The notes under the pieces: generated by a model | What the model saw: the letters and a program-made list of their open reading frames with translations, nothing else | Database searches by the model: none | What the model was told of the DNA's origin: nothing | In this document: piece after piece, positions 44,817 to 53,842 of the stretch | Layout of the letters: each line of letters opens with the position of its first letter | How positions within the stretch are numbered: the stretch's first letter is position 1 | Program-made: the position numbers and the translations under genes | Source: Candidatus Bathyarchaeota archaeon | GTDB taxonomy: Archaea; Thermoproteota; Bathyarchaeia; Bathyarchaeales; Bathycorpusculaceae | Assembly: GCA_026014485.1 (NCBI GenBank) | Contig: JAOZIE010000002.1 | Coordinates: 171,081 to 235,080 of the forward strand | DNA: 64,000 nucleotides | Direction of reading: 5' to 3'

Positions 44817-45454
44817 AACGTCAAATATCCTTTGTAGGCCGCATCGGAGCCATCGCCGTCGCTATAGGGTTAGCTTTGCTTCTGGCGTCTTTTATTCCAC
44901 CCAACGTGACAAGCACCTTTACCAGCTCAGAATCTGTTGCCCCCGAATCCTTCCAGTTTCTGGGATCCAACAGTCCCATTGGTCTTCTGTTACCAGGCAA
45001 TGGGTCGTTCCATATCTCTTTCTTCCGCACTTTGACCTCCCAACAGGAGTTAAAAATTGACTATGCAGCCAACGGCACCCTTTGCATATATATGCTGGAA
45101 ATGGATTACCAAGAAGTTACAGAAAAACTTCCTTCTCGAGACCTTGCTCTTCTGCAGGAATTTGTAAGCACTAACTCCAGCGTCATAGGCTTGCAGCAAG
45201 AAGGCGCCTCAGGCTTAATCGACTACATTCCAAACAAATATGCCGTTAACGCAACCTTAGCCTTCGCCAACCCCAGTTCAGACACCATCCACGTAAGCTA
45301 CGACGGCAACGTCAGCAGCATATTTGCCTCTCCAAGCAAAACCCGAACCCTCGCATCATGGATAACTCCCGTAGGCTGCCTACTGATGCTTCCTTGGCTC
45401 TCAATGTGGCTATCACAAAAACGTAAACGAAACAAAGAGGTCGCAGTATCCTGA
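44813..45454 (+). CDS. Membrane protein associated with the ABC exporter
   Basis: 213 aa, TTG start within the stop of the permease. One helix at ~8-28 and another at ~180-200 flank an extracytoplasmic beta-rich domain with N-x-S/T sites. It ends in KRKRNKEVAVS. Likely an accessory or extracellular-loop subunit of the exporter, by coupling alone. Convergent with the next gene. Confidence 0.72.
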   Translation: MKRQISFVGRIGAIAVAIGLALLLASFIPPNVTSTFTSSESVAPESFQFLGSNSPIGLLLPGNGSFHISFFRTLTSQQELKIDYAANGTLCIYMLEMDYQEVTEKLPSRDLALLQEFVSTNSSVIGLQQEGASGLIDYIPNKYAVNATLAFANPSSDTIHVSYDGNVSSIFASPSKTRTLASWITPVGCLLMLPWLSMWLSQKRKRNKEVAVS

Positions 45455-45470
45455 AAAAGCGTCAAACATT

Positions 45471-46064
45471 TCAGGGTGGAGGCATGCTTGATACGTATAG
45501 AACAACTATTTCGAAATGGTCTATGTTTCGATTGGCTGTGGCAAAATACAGTTCAAACGGCTCTGCTCTACCCCTTTCAAAGGAAAATACGTTGCTGCCC
45601 AACCTTGTATCGACCCTTGGATAAGCTTGCAGCGCGTTAATGGTGTTGTTATTCTTGTCATAAAGCTTAACTGCGAAGGAAACTTCTGAGTGGTTGTAAC
45701 TGTTAACTGCGCTTACCACGCCTGCCTTGTCGTTTTGGGTGTAGTCATTTCTAACTGTTGAGTTTACCACAAAAACGGGGTCACCTTTGTGAATTATGGG
45801 TCCATTAGAAAACCAGTCCATGTGCGTGTCATTCTGGGTCCAGTAGCCGTAGCTTGGCTCAGCCGATAACAGAAAGATTTTGCTTTCGTTTCCTGAAGAA
45901 TAAACTAAGTAATGAGGGGTTTGGGGTTTAATGCTGTCAGCCGAAAGGTCTTCATTTGCCGTGGACACCCCATTGAACAAATAGAGAACTAACAATGTTG
46001 ATGAGACAAGAAGTATAGCGACACCAATCACACATGCCTTCGCGTGATTTTTCGTCGAACTCAT
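45471..46064 (-). CDS. N-anchored extracellular protein
   Basis: 197 aa from the ATG at 46064. One N-terminal helix (CVIGVAILLVSSTLLVLYLF) precedes a beta-rich domain (YLVYSSGNESKIFLLSAEPS, FELYFATANRNID) with several glycosylation-type sequons. Unknown family. An inverted repeat AGAACA-N13-TGTTCT lies at 46116-46140 upstream. Confidence 0.68.
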   Translation of the reverse strand: MSSTKNHAKACVIGVAILLVSSTLLVLYLFNGVSTANEDLSADSIKPQTPHYLVYSSGNESKIFLLSAEPSYGYWTQNDTHMDWFSNGPIIHKGDPVFVVNSTVRNDYTQNDKAGVVSAVNSYNHSEVSFAVKLYDKNNNTINALQAYPRVDTRLGSNVFSFERGRAEPFELYFATANRNIDHFEIVVLYVSSMPPP

Positions 46065-46240
46065 GTCTTTCACACAAACTACTATCGTAGTGGTCTTTAC
46101 TTAATTCTACGTTTTAGAACAGTTGCTAACTAATTGTTCTGATAGAGAAACTTCTGAGCTGAAGGTGGAAAAAAGTAAAACGTTTGGTTGAGCGGCAGAG
46201 AAAAAGAAAAGCTGAAACCAAAACAAGCCCCTGACTGCGT

Positions 46241-46609
46241 TTAGTTTTCTTCTTGGGTGTCCTCTATTCCGTCTGAGGGTGCCATCTCAACCTTCATAAT
46301 TGCCCCTGTTATGTCCTCTTCCCAATAATGCTTTAGTAGACCGCACACAACTTTTGGGACCGTTATTCGTCCATCCTTGCACATCTGACCAAAAAACTCT
46401 TCCCTGCTACGCCAGTGCCCATCGAAACGCACGGCAACCTGCAGGACTTGGCTGGAGTCAAGCTTGAACGCCCAGCGGATTTGCTTGGGGACTTGAATTC
46501 GGTTGCCTTGTCGCAGCGTAGTCTTGAACTCTACTGGTTTTGTCAAAGGCAAAGCATCATCACAAGCGCCGTTAGGAAAAACGATTTCATAAGAATTTCC
46601 GTCTCGCAA
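46241..46609 (-). CDS. Duplicated AbrB-like swapped-hairpin protein
   Basis: 122 aa, TTG start. Two related halves: VEFKTTLRQGNRIQVPKQIR (~30-50) and QMCKDGRITVPKVVCGLLK (~75-95), each with the AbrB-like G.I.VPK turn. Internally duplicated AbrB folds can bind DNA as monomers. Ends with an acidic tail. Target unknown. Confidence 0.72.
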   Translation of the reverse strand: MRDGNSYEIVFPNGACDDALPLTKPVEFKTTLRQGNRIQVPKQIRWAFKLDSSQVLQVAVRFDGHWRSREEFFGQMCKDGRITVPKVVCGLLKHYWEEDITGAIMKVEMAPSDGIEDTQEEN

Positions 46610-46675
46610 AAAGGCGATTTAAAAAAGCCATTGGAAGCAGGACAAACAAGTAGGCGCCATTTTTTCTTTGGTTGT

Positions 46676-46873
46676 TTATGTGTCTTCAAAGATGAAGAGG
46701 TCGTCGATGGTTGTCTGTAGCGCTTTGGCTATGTCGTGGGCTAGGTTTAGGGAGGGGTTGTAGTTTCCTTTTTCTATGAAGAGGATGGTTTCTCTTCGGA
46801 CGCCTATCTTTTTTGCTAGGTCTTCTTGGGTGAGGTTGTATCGTGCTCTGAGTTCTTTTATTCGAGTTTTCAA
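46676..46873 (-). CDS. XRE-family HTH regulator
   Basis: 65 aa, a stand-alone Cro/C1 helix-turn-helix: [20 protein letters not shown] then [20 protein letters not shown] and a final [10 protein letters not shown]. Preceded after one base by the DUF2178 gene; the two are a common archaeal pair. It probably binds the palindromes upstream of the operon. Confidence 0.9.
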   Translation of the reverse strand: MKTRIKELRARYNLTQEDLAKKIGVRRETILFIEKGNYNPSLNLAHDIAKALQTTIDDLFIFEDT

Positions 46874-46874
46874 T

Positions 46875-47279
46875 TCAGTTTCCCTTCCGCGCTAAATAGA
46901 GATATGAGATGGCGAATACTAATCCTGCAACCACTACTACTGATGCCGTTACAAGGTGACCTTCCAGTTCGTAGTCAAACAGGATGTCTGTGAGTAGGGG
47001 GGCGCCGACGGCGGTCCAGATGGCTGCTATGAAGCCGTAGTATCCTGCTTTGTGGTTTATGGTTTGTAGTCTTTCGTCTTTTGCGGGGAAGCCTTTTGAT
47101 ACGTTTCGGATTCTGTCCCAGAGGATGTAGGCTGCGAAAACTATGAGGGTTGCTGCAATTGTGATGGTTGCTGCTTCGCCGTATCCGATGATTTCTGGGT
47201 AGGCGATGTAGGCTGCCATTGTTATTGTTACTATGGCTAGTAGTGAGGTGGTTAGGATGGTTGTTGTTTTGTTGTTCAT
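46875..47279 (-). CDS. DUF2178-like membrane protein
   Basis: 134 aa with four helices in two pairs, separated by a charged loop that contains [19 protein letters not shown], the family's conserved D-E-R segment. Function unknown; partner of the downstream XRE regulator. First gene of the operon. Confidence 0.78.
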   Translation of the reverse strand: MNNKTTTILTTSLLAIVTITMAAYIAYPEIIGYGEAATITIAATLIVFAAYILWDRIRNVSKGFPAKDERLQTINHKAGYYGFIAAIWTAVGAPLLTDILFDYELEGHLVTASVVVVAGLVFAISYLYLARKGN

Positions 47280-47315
47280 TTGTTTTCCATTCCTTTGTTG
47301 CTTAAAGATAACTTA

Positions 47316-47335
47316 ATGTTATGCATACATAACAT
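47316..47335. promoter_or_regulatory. Inverted-repeat operator candidate 1
   Basis: ATGTTATG-CATA-CATAACAT, a perfect 8-bp inverted repeat with a 4-bp centre, ~37-56 bp upstream of the DUF2178 start. Confidence 0.55.
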
Positions 47336-47339
47336 CAGG

Positions 47340-47353
47340 TTAGTTATAACTAA
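47340..47353. promoter_or_regulatory. 14-bp perfect palindrome, operator candidate 2
   Basis: TTAGTTATAACTAA is fully self-complementary and abuts a TATA-like element on the minus strand (tatttaatat). Binding would block transcription of the DUF2178/XRE operon. Confidence 0.55.
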
Positions 47354-47454
47354 TATTAAATACTTAAGCCTTTCCATTAACCCTCAAAAACCAAAAAACA
47401 TTCAACAAACCCCAAAATAACCAACAGATAAAACCCCAAACAGCAAAAACGGAA

Positions 47455-47560
47455 AACCCAGCCTGCCTCGTAAACCTCACGTACCCGAGGCTTCAACTTT
47501 CCGCATTAGCCGAAGGGCATCCTCATAAGAATGGCTTCAGCCCCCGAATCTGGCAAACCT
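47455..47560. other. GC-richer structured island in a 480-bp gap
   Basis: Inside the AT-rich 47354-47763 gap, this block contains GCCTCG-N15-CGAGGC and GCCGAAG...CTTCAGC inverted repeats. No ORF is convincing. It could be a small RNA or a transposon-end remnant. The rest of the gap (47561-47763) holds nothing recognised beyond a promoter-like AT tract. Confidence 0.3.
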
Positions 47561-47763
47561 AATTAGAAAACGAAGAAAAAAATAACCCCACTAACCCACA
47601 ACAGGGCGCCCCCGTTTTTCTTGAACCCAAACAAAACCACGCCAAAAAAAGACAAACCCCCCAAATCCCGCCATTTTTCGACAACACAAACCCCATAAAC
47701 AGAACATATCCACAGAACAAGACCTTAATTCATGAAACAGCCTAACCCGACTTCAAAGTTTAA

Positions 47764-48681
47764 ATGAGTAGAAACGCATGTACCCATCAAACAGTAACTA
47801 TTCAAAAGGGGAAAATTAGACAGTTGACACTCGAGAAAATCGCTGAAGGCGACAATATCCTGCTTTACTTAGATGTACGAAAGACCTACATGATTAAAGT
47901 TCAAGCGGGGCAAACCTTCCACACCCACAAGGGCTACGTGAAATTCGATGACCTCATCGGCAAAGAATACGGTTCCGCATTCAAAAGCAGTCTAGGCATA
48001 AACTTCACCGTGCTCAAGCCCCAACTAACCGACTACATCATGAAATCCAGCCGCAACACCCAGATAACCTACCCCAAAGATGCCTCACTCATCGTTATGT
48101 TCAGCGGCGTTGGACCCGGAAGCAGAGTTGTTGAATCAGGAACAGGAACAGGCGCATTAACCACCGCACTTGCGCATTACGTGCAGCCAACAGGCAAAAT
48201 CTACAGCTACGACATCCGCCCTGAAGGACAAAAAACCGCTGAGAAAAACCTCAAACGCTCAGGTCTCCTAGACTCTGTGGAGCTTAAACTCAAAGATGTT
48301 GTTGCAGGAATTGACGAAACAGATGTGGATGCGGTTGTGCTGGATTTAGCTGTTCCATGGCTTGTGGTTCCCCGAGCGTATGAAGCGCTTAAGCCCTCAG
48401 GAACCATCGTCTCGTTTAGCCCAACCATAGACCAAGTTGTCAAAACCGTTGAAGCCCTAAAAGAACACAACTTCGTTGCCATCGAAACCTTCGAATGCAT
48501 CATGCGCGGAATGCAAATAGAACGCGGAAAAACCCGACCGCAAACCCTCATGACTGGACACACCGGCTACATAACCCACGCACGTAAAGTCACAAAGCCA
48601 ATTCTTGAACAAACCGCTGAAGCGGAACTGCCCGAACAGACAGAAGAAACCGAATCCCCCGCCATAGTAACCCCAGAATAA
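47764..48681 (+). CDS. trmI: tRNA (adenine-N1)-methyltransferase, TrmI type
   Basis: 305 aa. An N-terminal beta domain (~1-95) leads into a Rossmann methyltransferase with SAM motif VVESGTGTGALTTALA and acidic YSYDIRPE, then VDAVVLDLAVPW. Methylates A57/A58 in the T loop of tRNAs, as a tetramer in archaea. The C-terminal ~40 residues (acidic TAEAELPEQTEE) exceed the usual family length. Confidence 0.92.
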   Translation: MSRNACTHQTVTIQKGKIRQLTLEKIAEGDNILLYLDVRKTYMIKVQAGQTFHTHKGYVKFDDLIGKEYGSAFKSSLGINFTVLKPQLTDYIMKSSRNTQITYPKDASLIVMFSGVGPGSRVVESGTGTGALTTALAHYVQPTGKIYSYDIRPEGQKTAEKNLKRSGLLDSVELKLKDVVAGIDETDVDAVVLDLAVPWLVVPRAYEALKPSGTIVSFSPTIDQVVKTVEALKEHNFVAIETFECIMRGMQIERGKTRPQTLMTGHTGYITHARKVTKPILEQTAEAELPEQTEETESPAIVTPE

Positions 48682-48808
48682 CCTCTGTAAACACGAAAGC
48701 CTTCCCTAACAATTAACAGACGCTGCAGGGGGCTTCTGTTGAGTAAAAAACAGATATATGACCTCCCCCTTCTTTTCTCCAAACAAATAAGCTCATCCGT
48801 GAACAGGC

Positions 48809-49948
48809 ATGTCTACGTCTAACCCAGAACGCAACAATGACATGGTCGTTACCCCTTGGGAAGTTAAAGGTAAAGTCGACTATGCACGGTTAATCCGCGA
48901 ATTCGGTACCCAACCCCTCACCGACGAGTTACTTGGCAAAATCGCAAAGTACACCGACAAACTGCACCTGCAGATTGACCGCCACATTTTCTTTAGCCAC
49001 CGCGACCTCGATGTCGTCCTTAACCTGTATGAACAAGGCACAAAGTTTGTGCTTTACACGGGGCGGGGACCAAGCGGACCCGTTCACATTGGGCATCTTG
49101 TACCGTGGATTTTTACAAGGCATCTTCAAGAGAAATTTGGTGTCCGCCTGTACTTCCAGATGACCGACGATGAGAAGTTCCTCATAGATGATGATGCCAC
49201 TTTGGCGGAAACACGGAAGTGGTCCTACGAGAACGCGTTGGATCTCATAGCTGTGGGCTTCAAACCAGAAGACACCTACATTATTTATGATGTGCAGGAT
49301 ATGGATTTGCTCTACGACATCACGTTGGAAGTTGCTAAACGCATAACCTACAGCACTGCCCGGAGCACTTTTGGTTTTCAGGACAGCACCAACATCGGCT
49401 GGGTTTTCTGGCCCGCCATACAGGCAGCGCCCTGTTTCATCCACAAGAAACTTACAGGCGAAAATGTTCCTGCCTTGATTCCTGCTGCTATAGACCAAGA
49501 CCCCTATTGGAGGGTAACCCGCGACATCGCCCAGAAACTCGGATACTACAAGCCAGCCCAGATTCACTGCCGCTTCCTCCCCGGTCTGGCTGCAGGCGGA
49601 AAAATGAGTGCCTCCATGCCCGAAACCAGCATATTCACAATGGACCCACCCGAGGTGGTGAAGAAGAAAATCTGGAACGCCTTCACAGGAGGCAAAGGCA
49701 CGGCAGCGGAGCAGCGGAAACTTGGCGCTGACCCCTCAGTCTGCAGCATATTCCAATACTACTTCTACCTCTTCGAGGAAGACAACAGCAAACTGGCAGA
49801 GCGCGAACGCAAGTGTCGTGCAGGCGAATTACTCTGCGGGGAATGTAAAATGGACATAGTTGGGAAACTCAACAAGTTTCTTGAAGCACACAGAGAGCGC
49901 CGCGAAAAAGCCAAAGACGTAATCGCACAGTACCGTGTAAAACGGTAA
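48809..49948 (+). CDS. trpS: Tryptophanyl-tRNA synthetase
   Basis: 379 aa, archaeal/eukaryotic type. HIGH motif in GPSGPVHIGHLVPWIF; KMSKS equivalent GKMSASMPE. A C-terminal CGECK segment with CRAGELLCGECK is a possible zinc site. Attaches Trp to tRNA-Trp, whose intron-bearing gene lies ~8 kb downstream. Start at ATG; a downstream methionine (MVVTPW) is possible. Confidence 0.96.
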   Translation: MSTSNPERNNDMVVTPWEVKGKVDYARLIREFGTQPLTDELLGKIAKYTDKLHLQIDRHIFFSHRDLDVVLNLYEQGTKFVLYTGRGPSGPVHIGHLVPWIFTRHLQEKFGVRLYFQMTDDEKFLIDDDATLAETRKWSYENALDLIAVGFKPEDTYIIYDVQDMDLLYDITLEVAKRITYSTARSTFGFQDSTNIGWVFWPAIQAAPCFIHKKLTGENVPALIPAAIDQDPYWRVTRDIAQKLGYYKPAQIHCRFLPGLAAGGKMSASMPETSIFTMDPPEVVKKKIWNAFTGGKGTAAEQRKLGADPSVCSIFQYYFYLFEEDNSKLAERERKCRAGELLCGECKMDIVGKLNKFLEAHRERREKAKDVIAQYRVKR

Positions 49949-50138
49949 CTCCTTTTTCTAATTGTAGCTTCAGAGCGGTATCTGCTTTTTCAGTGGCTAT
50001 TTTTTGTTGAGTTATTCATTCGGAAGTAGCGTGTTGTGCTTCAGGAGCTGATTTGTCTGGGGATGTAAATGTTTTTTAGTTCCCTTTTTCTTTAATCTTA
50101 TTGTATCTTTTATCAAATTTTGTGGAGGTGAATTGAGA

Positions 50139-50585
50139 ATGGCAGGTATTTGTGATACTGCAGTTGCAGCAGGCAACTTCAAAACTCTTTATGCGGCAAC
50201 CAAGGCGGCAGGATTAGTGGAAACTTTAAACACAAAGGGTCCGTTCACGGTCTTCGCGCCAACAGACGAGGCGTTTGCTAAGCTTCCCGCAGGCACCGTT
50301 GAAAGTCTCCTAAAAGACATCCCTAAGCTAAAGTCAATTTTGACTTACCATGTGGTTGAGGGCAAGGTTTTGGCGGCTGATGCGGCAAAACTCAAGACAG
50401 CTAAAACTCTGCAGGGTCAAGAGTTGAAAATTGACGCGGCAAGATGGCATCTTCATAGCAACATCAAAATCAACGATGCTAACGTCATAAAAGCTGATGT
50501 CATGGCAGACAACGGCGTTATTCACGTAATCGACAAAGTTTTGATGCCTAAAAGTCCGGGTCAAGCTGTTGTTTCGCCCTTGTAA
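50139..50585 (+). CDS. Fasciclin (FAS1) domain protein
   Basis: 148 aa from the ATG at 50139 behind GGAGGTGAATTGAG. A single FAS1 domain: [35 protein letters not shown], then [10 protein letters not shown] and [13 protein letters not shown]. No signal peptide is visible, unusual because most FAS1 proteins are exported. Adhesion or ligand-binding role. Directly upstream (11 bp) of the SOUL gene. Confidence 0.93.
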   Translation: MAGICDTAVAAGNFKTLYAATKAAGLVETLNTKGPFTVFAPTDEAFAKLPAGTVESLLKDIPKLKSILTYHVVEGKVLAADAAKLKTAKTLQGQELKIDAARWHLHSNIKINDANVIKADVMADNGVIHVIDKVLMPKSPGQAVVSPL

Positions 50586-50596
50586 GGAACCTAAAC

Positions 50597-51196
50597 GTGG
50601 GCGTGAGAGCGTTGGTTGAAACAATAGAGTACGAAATCATTCGCAAAGTGGGCAAAGTGGAGATTCGCCGCTACCCAAAGATAGTTATCGCTAAAGTGGA
50701 CAACCCCCAAACAGACGCCTTTAATCTGTTATACACGTATATTACTGGAGAAAACAAGCAGCAGTCCAAGGTGAAAATGACCGCTCCAGTTATGTCTCAA
50801 AAAATCGCAATGACCTCTCCCGTCTTCTCAGAATCTGATTCCATGGCGTTTGTTATGCCCAAAGAATTCACTCTGGAAACCACGCCTGAACCACTGGATG
50901 AACGAGTGAAAATAGCTGAAGTTCCAGCCCGCCTTGTTGCTGCTTTACGTTTCTCTGGCGGTTGGTCGGGGGAGCACTTTGAAAAGAAGACGCAAGAGTT
51001 GCTGAACGCATTAGTTGAGGCAAAAATCAAACTGAAAGGGCAAGTATTCACGATGCTGTACAACCCGCCGTTTATTCCCGGCTTCTTGCGAAGAAACGAG
51101 GTCGCTGTTGAAGTGGAAACCCCTGATGAACCCAGCAACCCTCATCTTCAACCACGCTTCTCAATTGCTCTATCGGGCTGCTTGGATTTTTTTTAG
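50597..51196 (+). CDS. SOUL-family heme-binding protein
   Basis: 199 aa, GTG start. The SOUL signature runs from VETIEYEIIRKVGKVEIRRY to KVKMTAPVMSQKIAMTSPVF. Family members bind heme or other tetrapyrroles. Cotranscribed with the fasciclin gene (11-bp spacing). Followed 73 bp later by heliorhodopsin, which has its own promoter. Confidence 0.9.
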   Translation: MGVRALVETIEYEIIRKVGKVEIRRYPKIVIAKVDNPQTDAFNLLYTYITGENKQQSKVKMTAPVMSQKIAMTSPVFSESDSMAFVMPKEFTLETTPEPLDERVKIAEVPARLVAALRFSGGWSGEHFEKKTQELLNALVEAKIKLKGQVFTMLYNPPFIPGFLRRNEVAVEVETPDEPSNPHLQPRFSIALSGCLDFF

Positions 51197-51215
51197 TAAT
51201 CAAAGTGGCTCCAAA

Positions 51216-51225
51216 AATTTATAAG
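51216..51225 (+). promoter_or_regulatory. TATA box of the heliorhodopsin gene
   Basis: aatttataag ~50 bases before the GTG at 51270, with GGAGAG close to the start. Indicates independent transcription from the SOUL gene. Confidence 0.5.
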
Positions 51226-51269
51226 CTGAAAACAATAAAGATGGAAATAGAGAGTTGGAGAGATGAAAA

Positions 51270-52100
51270 GTGGACTATAAAGAAAGGCAGGAGATAATAG
51301 CGAACTCGCCAATATCCTTCGGGTACCTTAAGAAGTTTAACATAGGCGCGGGCATTTTGCAGTTGGCAAACGGAATTGCCATTCTCGCCTTGACTTTTCT
51401 TTTGACTTGGCCGAAAGGAACCGACATCTACACGTTCTATCTTAGCTTCACGCAGGTAAATCCCGCCAGCCCCGCAATTATCGCCGCGCCTAACCCTCAG
51501 GTGTTCTTCACAATTGGCTATCTGGGCATCTTGCTGGCTGCTTTCCCGCTGATTTCAGCTTTCGCTCATTTCATCATTGCTTTTCCCAAAAACAAATCCT
51601 ACAACGAAAACCTCAAAAAAGGCATGAATCCCTATCGGTGGTATGAATACGCTTTTTCAAGTTCAATTATGATTTGGGTGATTTCTACTTTTGTTGGCAT
51701 ATTGGATTTCTGGTCGCTGGCAATGATTTTTGTCTTAAACGCTATGATGATAATGTTCGGGTACCTCATGGAGGTCATAAACCAGAAAACAGAGAAAACC
51801 AGCTGGGCAGCATTCAATTTAGGAAGCATTTCAGGCGGGTTCCCGTGGGTGGTGCTGTTTGCTTACTTCACAGGCGCCGTTATCTCAAGCGAAGGCAACG
51901 TGCCCGCGTTTGTTTACACAATATTTGCTGTGTACTTGGTTCTGTTCATGAGCTTCGCAGTCAACATGGCGCTGCAGTACAAGGGAGTGGGACGCTGGAG
52001 AGATTACCTTTACGGAGAAAGAGCCTATATTGTCCTGAGTTTCGTAGCGAAAACGGTACTTGTCTGGCTAGTATTTGCGGGTCTGTTTAAGCCATTCTAA
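51270..52100 (+). CDS. Heliorhodopsin
   Basis: 276 aa, seven helices, GTG start. Diagnostic heliorhodopsin segments are present: NPYRWYEYAFSSSIMIWVIS with the counterion position Glu126, LQYKGVGRWRDYLYGERAYI and the retinal lysine Lys261 in LSFVAKTVLVW. The family has inverted topology relative to type-1 rhodopsins and a slow photocycle; its role is debated (signalling or regulation of a partner enzyme). No retinal-forming enzyme is in the window. Neighbours SOUL and flavin reductase bind cofactors, suggesting a light- or redox-linked locus by inference. Confidence 0.96.
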   Translation: MDYKERQEIIANSPISFGYLKKFNIGAGILQLANGIAILALTFLLTWPKGTDIYTFYLSFTQVNPASPAIIAAPNPQVFFTIGYLGILLAAFPLISAFAHFIIAFPKNKSYNENLKKGMNPYRWYEYAFSSSIMIWVISTFVGILDFWSLAMIFVLNAMMIMFGYLMEVINQKTEKTSWAAFNLGSISGGFPWVVLFAYFTGAVISSEGNVPAFVYTIFAVYLVLFMSFAVNMALQYKGVGRWRDYLYGERAYIVLSFVAKTVLVWLVFAGLFKPF

Positions 52101-52228
52101 CGCCGTCCCTTTCTTCTTTTTCTGCTTGTAAAGCTTTTTCTAATTAGCCAAAAACCAGTTGTATGAATGTTAGGGGCAATGAAAAAAGAAATAAGTTTGT
52201 AACGCGTGAATGCAAATAGTGAATTGTT

Positions 52229-52780
52229 ATGTCTGGCAAAGTGGAAGTTACCTCTCAATACGCCTATCGGCTTCTTCATCCAATGCACACCGTCTTGGTT
52301 TCTTGCGTGGGAAAAACAGGCAAACCTAACGTTACCGCCATAGCCTGGGCAATGCCCACCAGCAGCAAACCACCCCTTGTCGCAATCAGCATATCACCCC
52401 AACGGCACTCACACACGCTCATCGATGAATCCAAGGATTTCGTCATAAACATCCCCACGCTGGAGCTGTTGCAGTCCGTTTACGCCTGCGGCTCATTTAG
52501 CGGTCGAAGCTTTGACAAATTCAAGAAAGCAGGGTTAACGCCGATTCCAGCCAAAAAAGTGACTGCCCCCGCCATCAAAGAATGCATCGCCCACATAGAA
52601 TGCACCGTTGAAGACCAATTCACAACGGGCGACCACACGGTTTTCGTGGGCAAAGTGGTTGCGGCATACGCTAGCCCCGGCGTCTTCACTGAACGCTACA
52701 GCTTAGAGTCAGCACGAATGCTCTACCACGCAGGCGGCAACAACTTCGCGGTTCTGGACCCCAAAATCTACAAGCCATAA
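52229..52780 (+). CDS. Flavin reductase-like FMN-binding protein
   Basis: 183 aa. The FMN-binding split-barrel flavoreductase fold: YRLLHPMHTVLVSCVGKTGK, VTAIAWAMPTSSKPPLVAIS, and FVINIPTLELLQSVYACG. Such proteins reduce free flavin or bind FMN. Lies between heliorhodopsin and map; independent gap of ~130 bp from the former. Confidence 0.9.
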   Translation: MSGKVEVTSQYAYRLLHPMHTVLVSCVGKTGKPNVTAIAWAMPTSSKPPLVAISISPQRHSHTLIDESKDFVINIPTLELLQSVYACGSFSGRSFDKFKKAGLTPIPAKKVTAPAIKECIAHIECTVEDQFTTGDHTVFVGKVVAAYASPGVFTERYSLESARMLYHAGGNNFAVLDPKIYKP

Positions 52781-52860
52781 ACGTTTGTGGCGTGTGGGTA
52801 GGCATTTAAGCGTGCAGGACGTTAACATGAGCCGTATGAGCAGTTGAAGTGAAACCGTGA

Positions 52861-53766
52861 ATGACACTCTATGATGAAGAAGCCTTAGAGAAGTTTAGGC
52901 TTTCAGGACAGATTCTGCGTGAATCCCGCGAAGAAATGCGGGGGTACGTACGCGAAAACATGTCGATTCTTGAAGTGTGTGAGAAAGCTGAGGCGCTTAT
53001 CTGCGAGAAAGGCGGAAAACCCGCTTTCCCATGTAACGTTTCCATAGACGAAGTAGCCGCCCACTATACTTCTCCTCCTGGTGACACCAGCAGGATTCCA
53101 GAGCGGTCTGTGGTTAAAGTGGACATGGGCGTCCACATCGACGGCTACGTTACTGACACTGCCTTTACGGCTTGCTTTAACTCCGACTACGAAATCATGA
53201 CGGAGACCGCTGAAACTGCCCTGAAGGCGGCTATAGCTACAATTCAGGCGGATGTTTCCCCATCCAAAATCGGCAGCGTCATCGAAAACACCATCAAAAA
53301 CCGCGGTTTCAAACCTATCCAGAACTTGACGGGGCACTCGGTTGGCCGATACATCGTTCACGCAGGCAAAAGCATCCCTAACGTTAATCAGATTTCTTTT
53401 GGGAAGCTCAAGGCAGGCGAACTCTACGCCATTGAACCCTTCGTCACCGTCCACGAGGCAGGCGGGGCAGTAGAGGATACCGCTCAGAAAACGATATTTC
53501 GGTTGGTGAAAACCAAGTCCACCAAAAACCCCGATGCAAAGCAGCTTCTAAAGTTCATTGAAGATAATTTTCGGACATTGCCGTTTGCTGAACGGTGGCT
53601 GATAGGCGTTTTGCCTGAGAAGCGGCACCGCGAAGTCTTCAGAGAGCTTTTAGCAACCAAAGCAATCATGGGGTACCCCGTTTTTGTTGAGGTCACCCGA
53701 AAAACGGTAACTCAAGCCGAACATACGTTGCTGGTAAAAGAAGACGGGTGCACCATCCTCACCTAA
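52861..53766 (+). CDS. map: Methionine aminopeptidase, type II
   Basis: 301 aa. The M24 fold with metal ligands in KVDMGVHIDGYVTDTAF (two Asp), GHSVGRYIVHAG (His), the Glu of AIEPFVTV and the C-terminal QAEHTLLV. A ~60-residue helical insert (KNPDAKQLLKFIEDN...) identifies type II. Removes initiator Met from nascent proteins. Confidence 0.96.
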   Translation: MTLYDEEALEKFRLSGQILRESREEMRGYVRENMSILEVCEKAEALICEKGGKPAFPCNVSIDEVAAHYTSPPGDTSRIPERSVVKVDMGVHIDGYVTDTAFTACFNSDYEIMTETAETALKAAIATIQADVSPSKIGSVIENTIKNRGFKPIQNLTGHSVGRYIVHAGKSIPNVNQISFGKLKAGELYAIEPFVTVHEAGGAVEDTAQKTIFRLVKTKSTKNPDAKQLLKFIEDNFRTLPFAERWLIGVLPEKRHREVFRELLATKAIMGYPVFVEVTRKTVTQAEHTLLVKEDGCTILT

Positions 53767-53842
53767 AGGGTTCACTCAACAAAACATTACCCGCCAACTC
53801 CCCCTTCCATTTAGACGGCAAAACAACGACACGGCAATCTGG

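Noticed and set aside
48929-49567. 212-aa minus-strand ORF
   Set aside because: Lies wholly antisense within trpS and has no domain signature.
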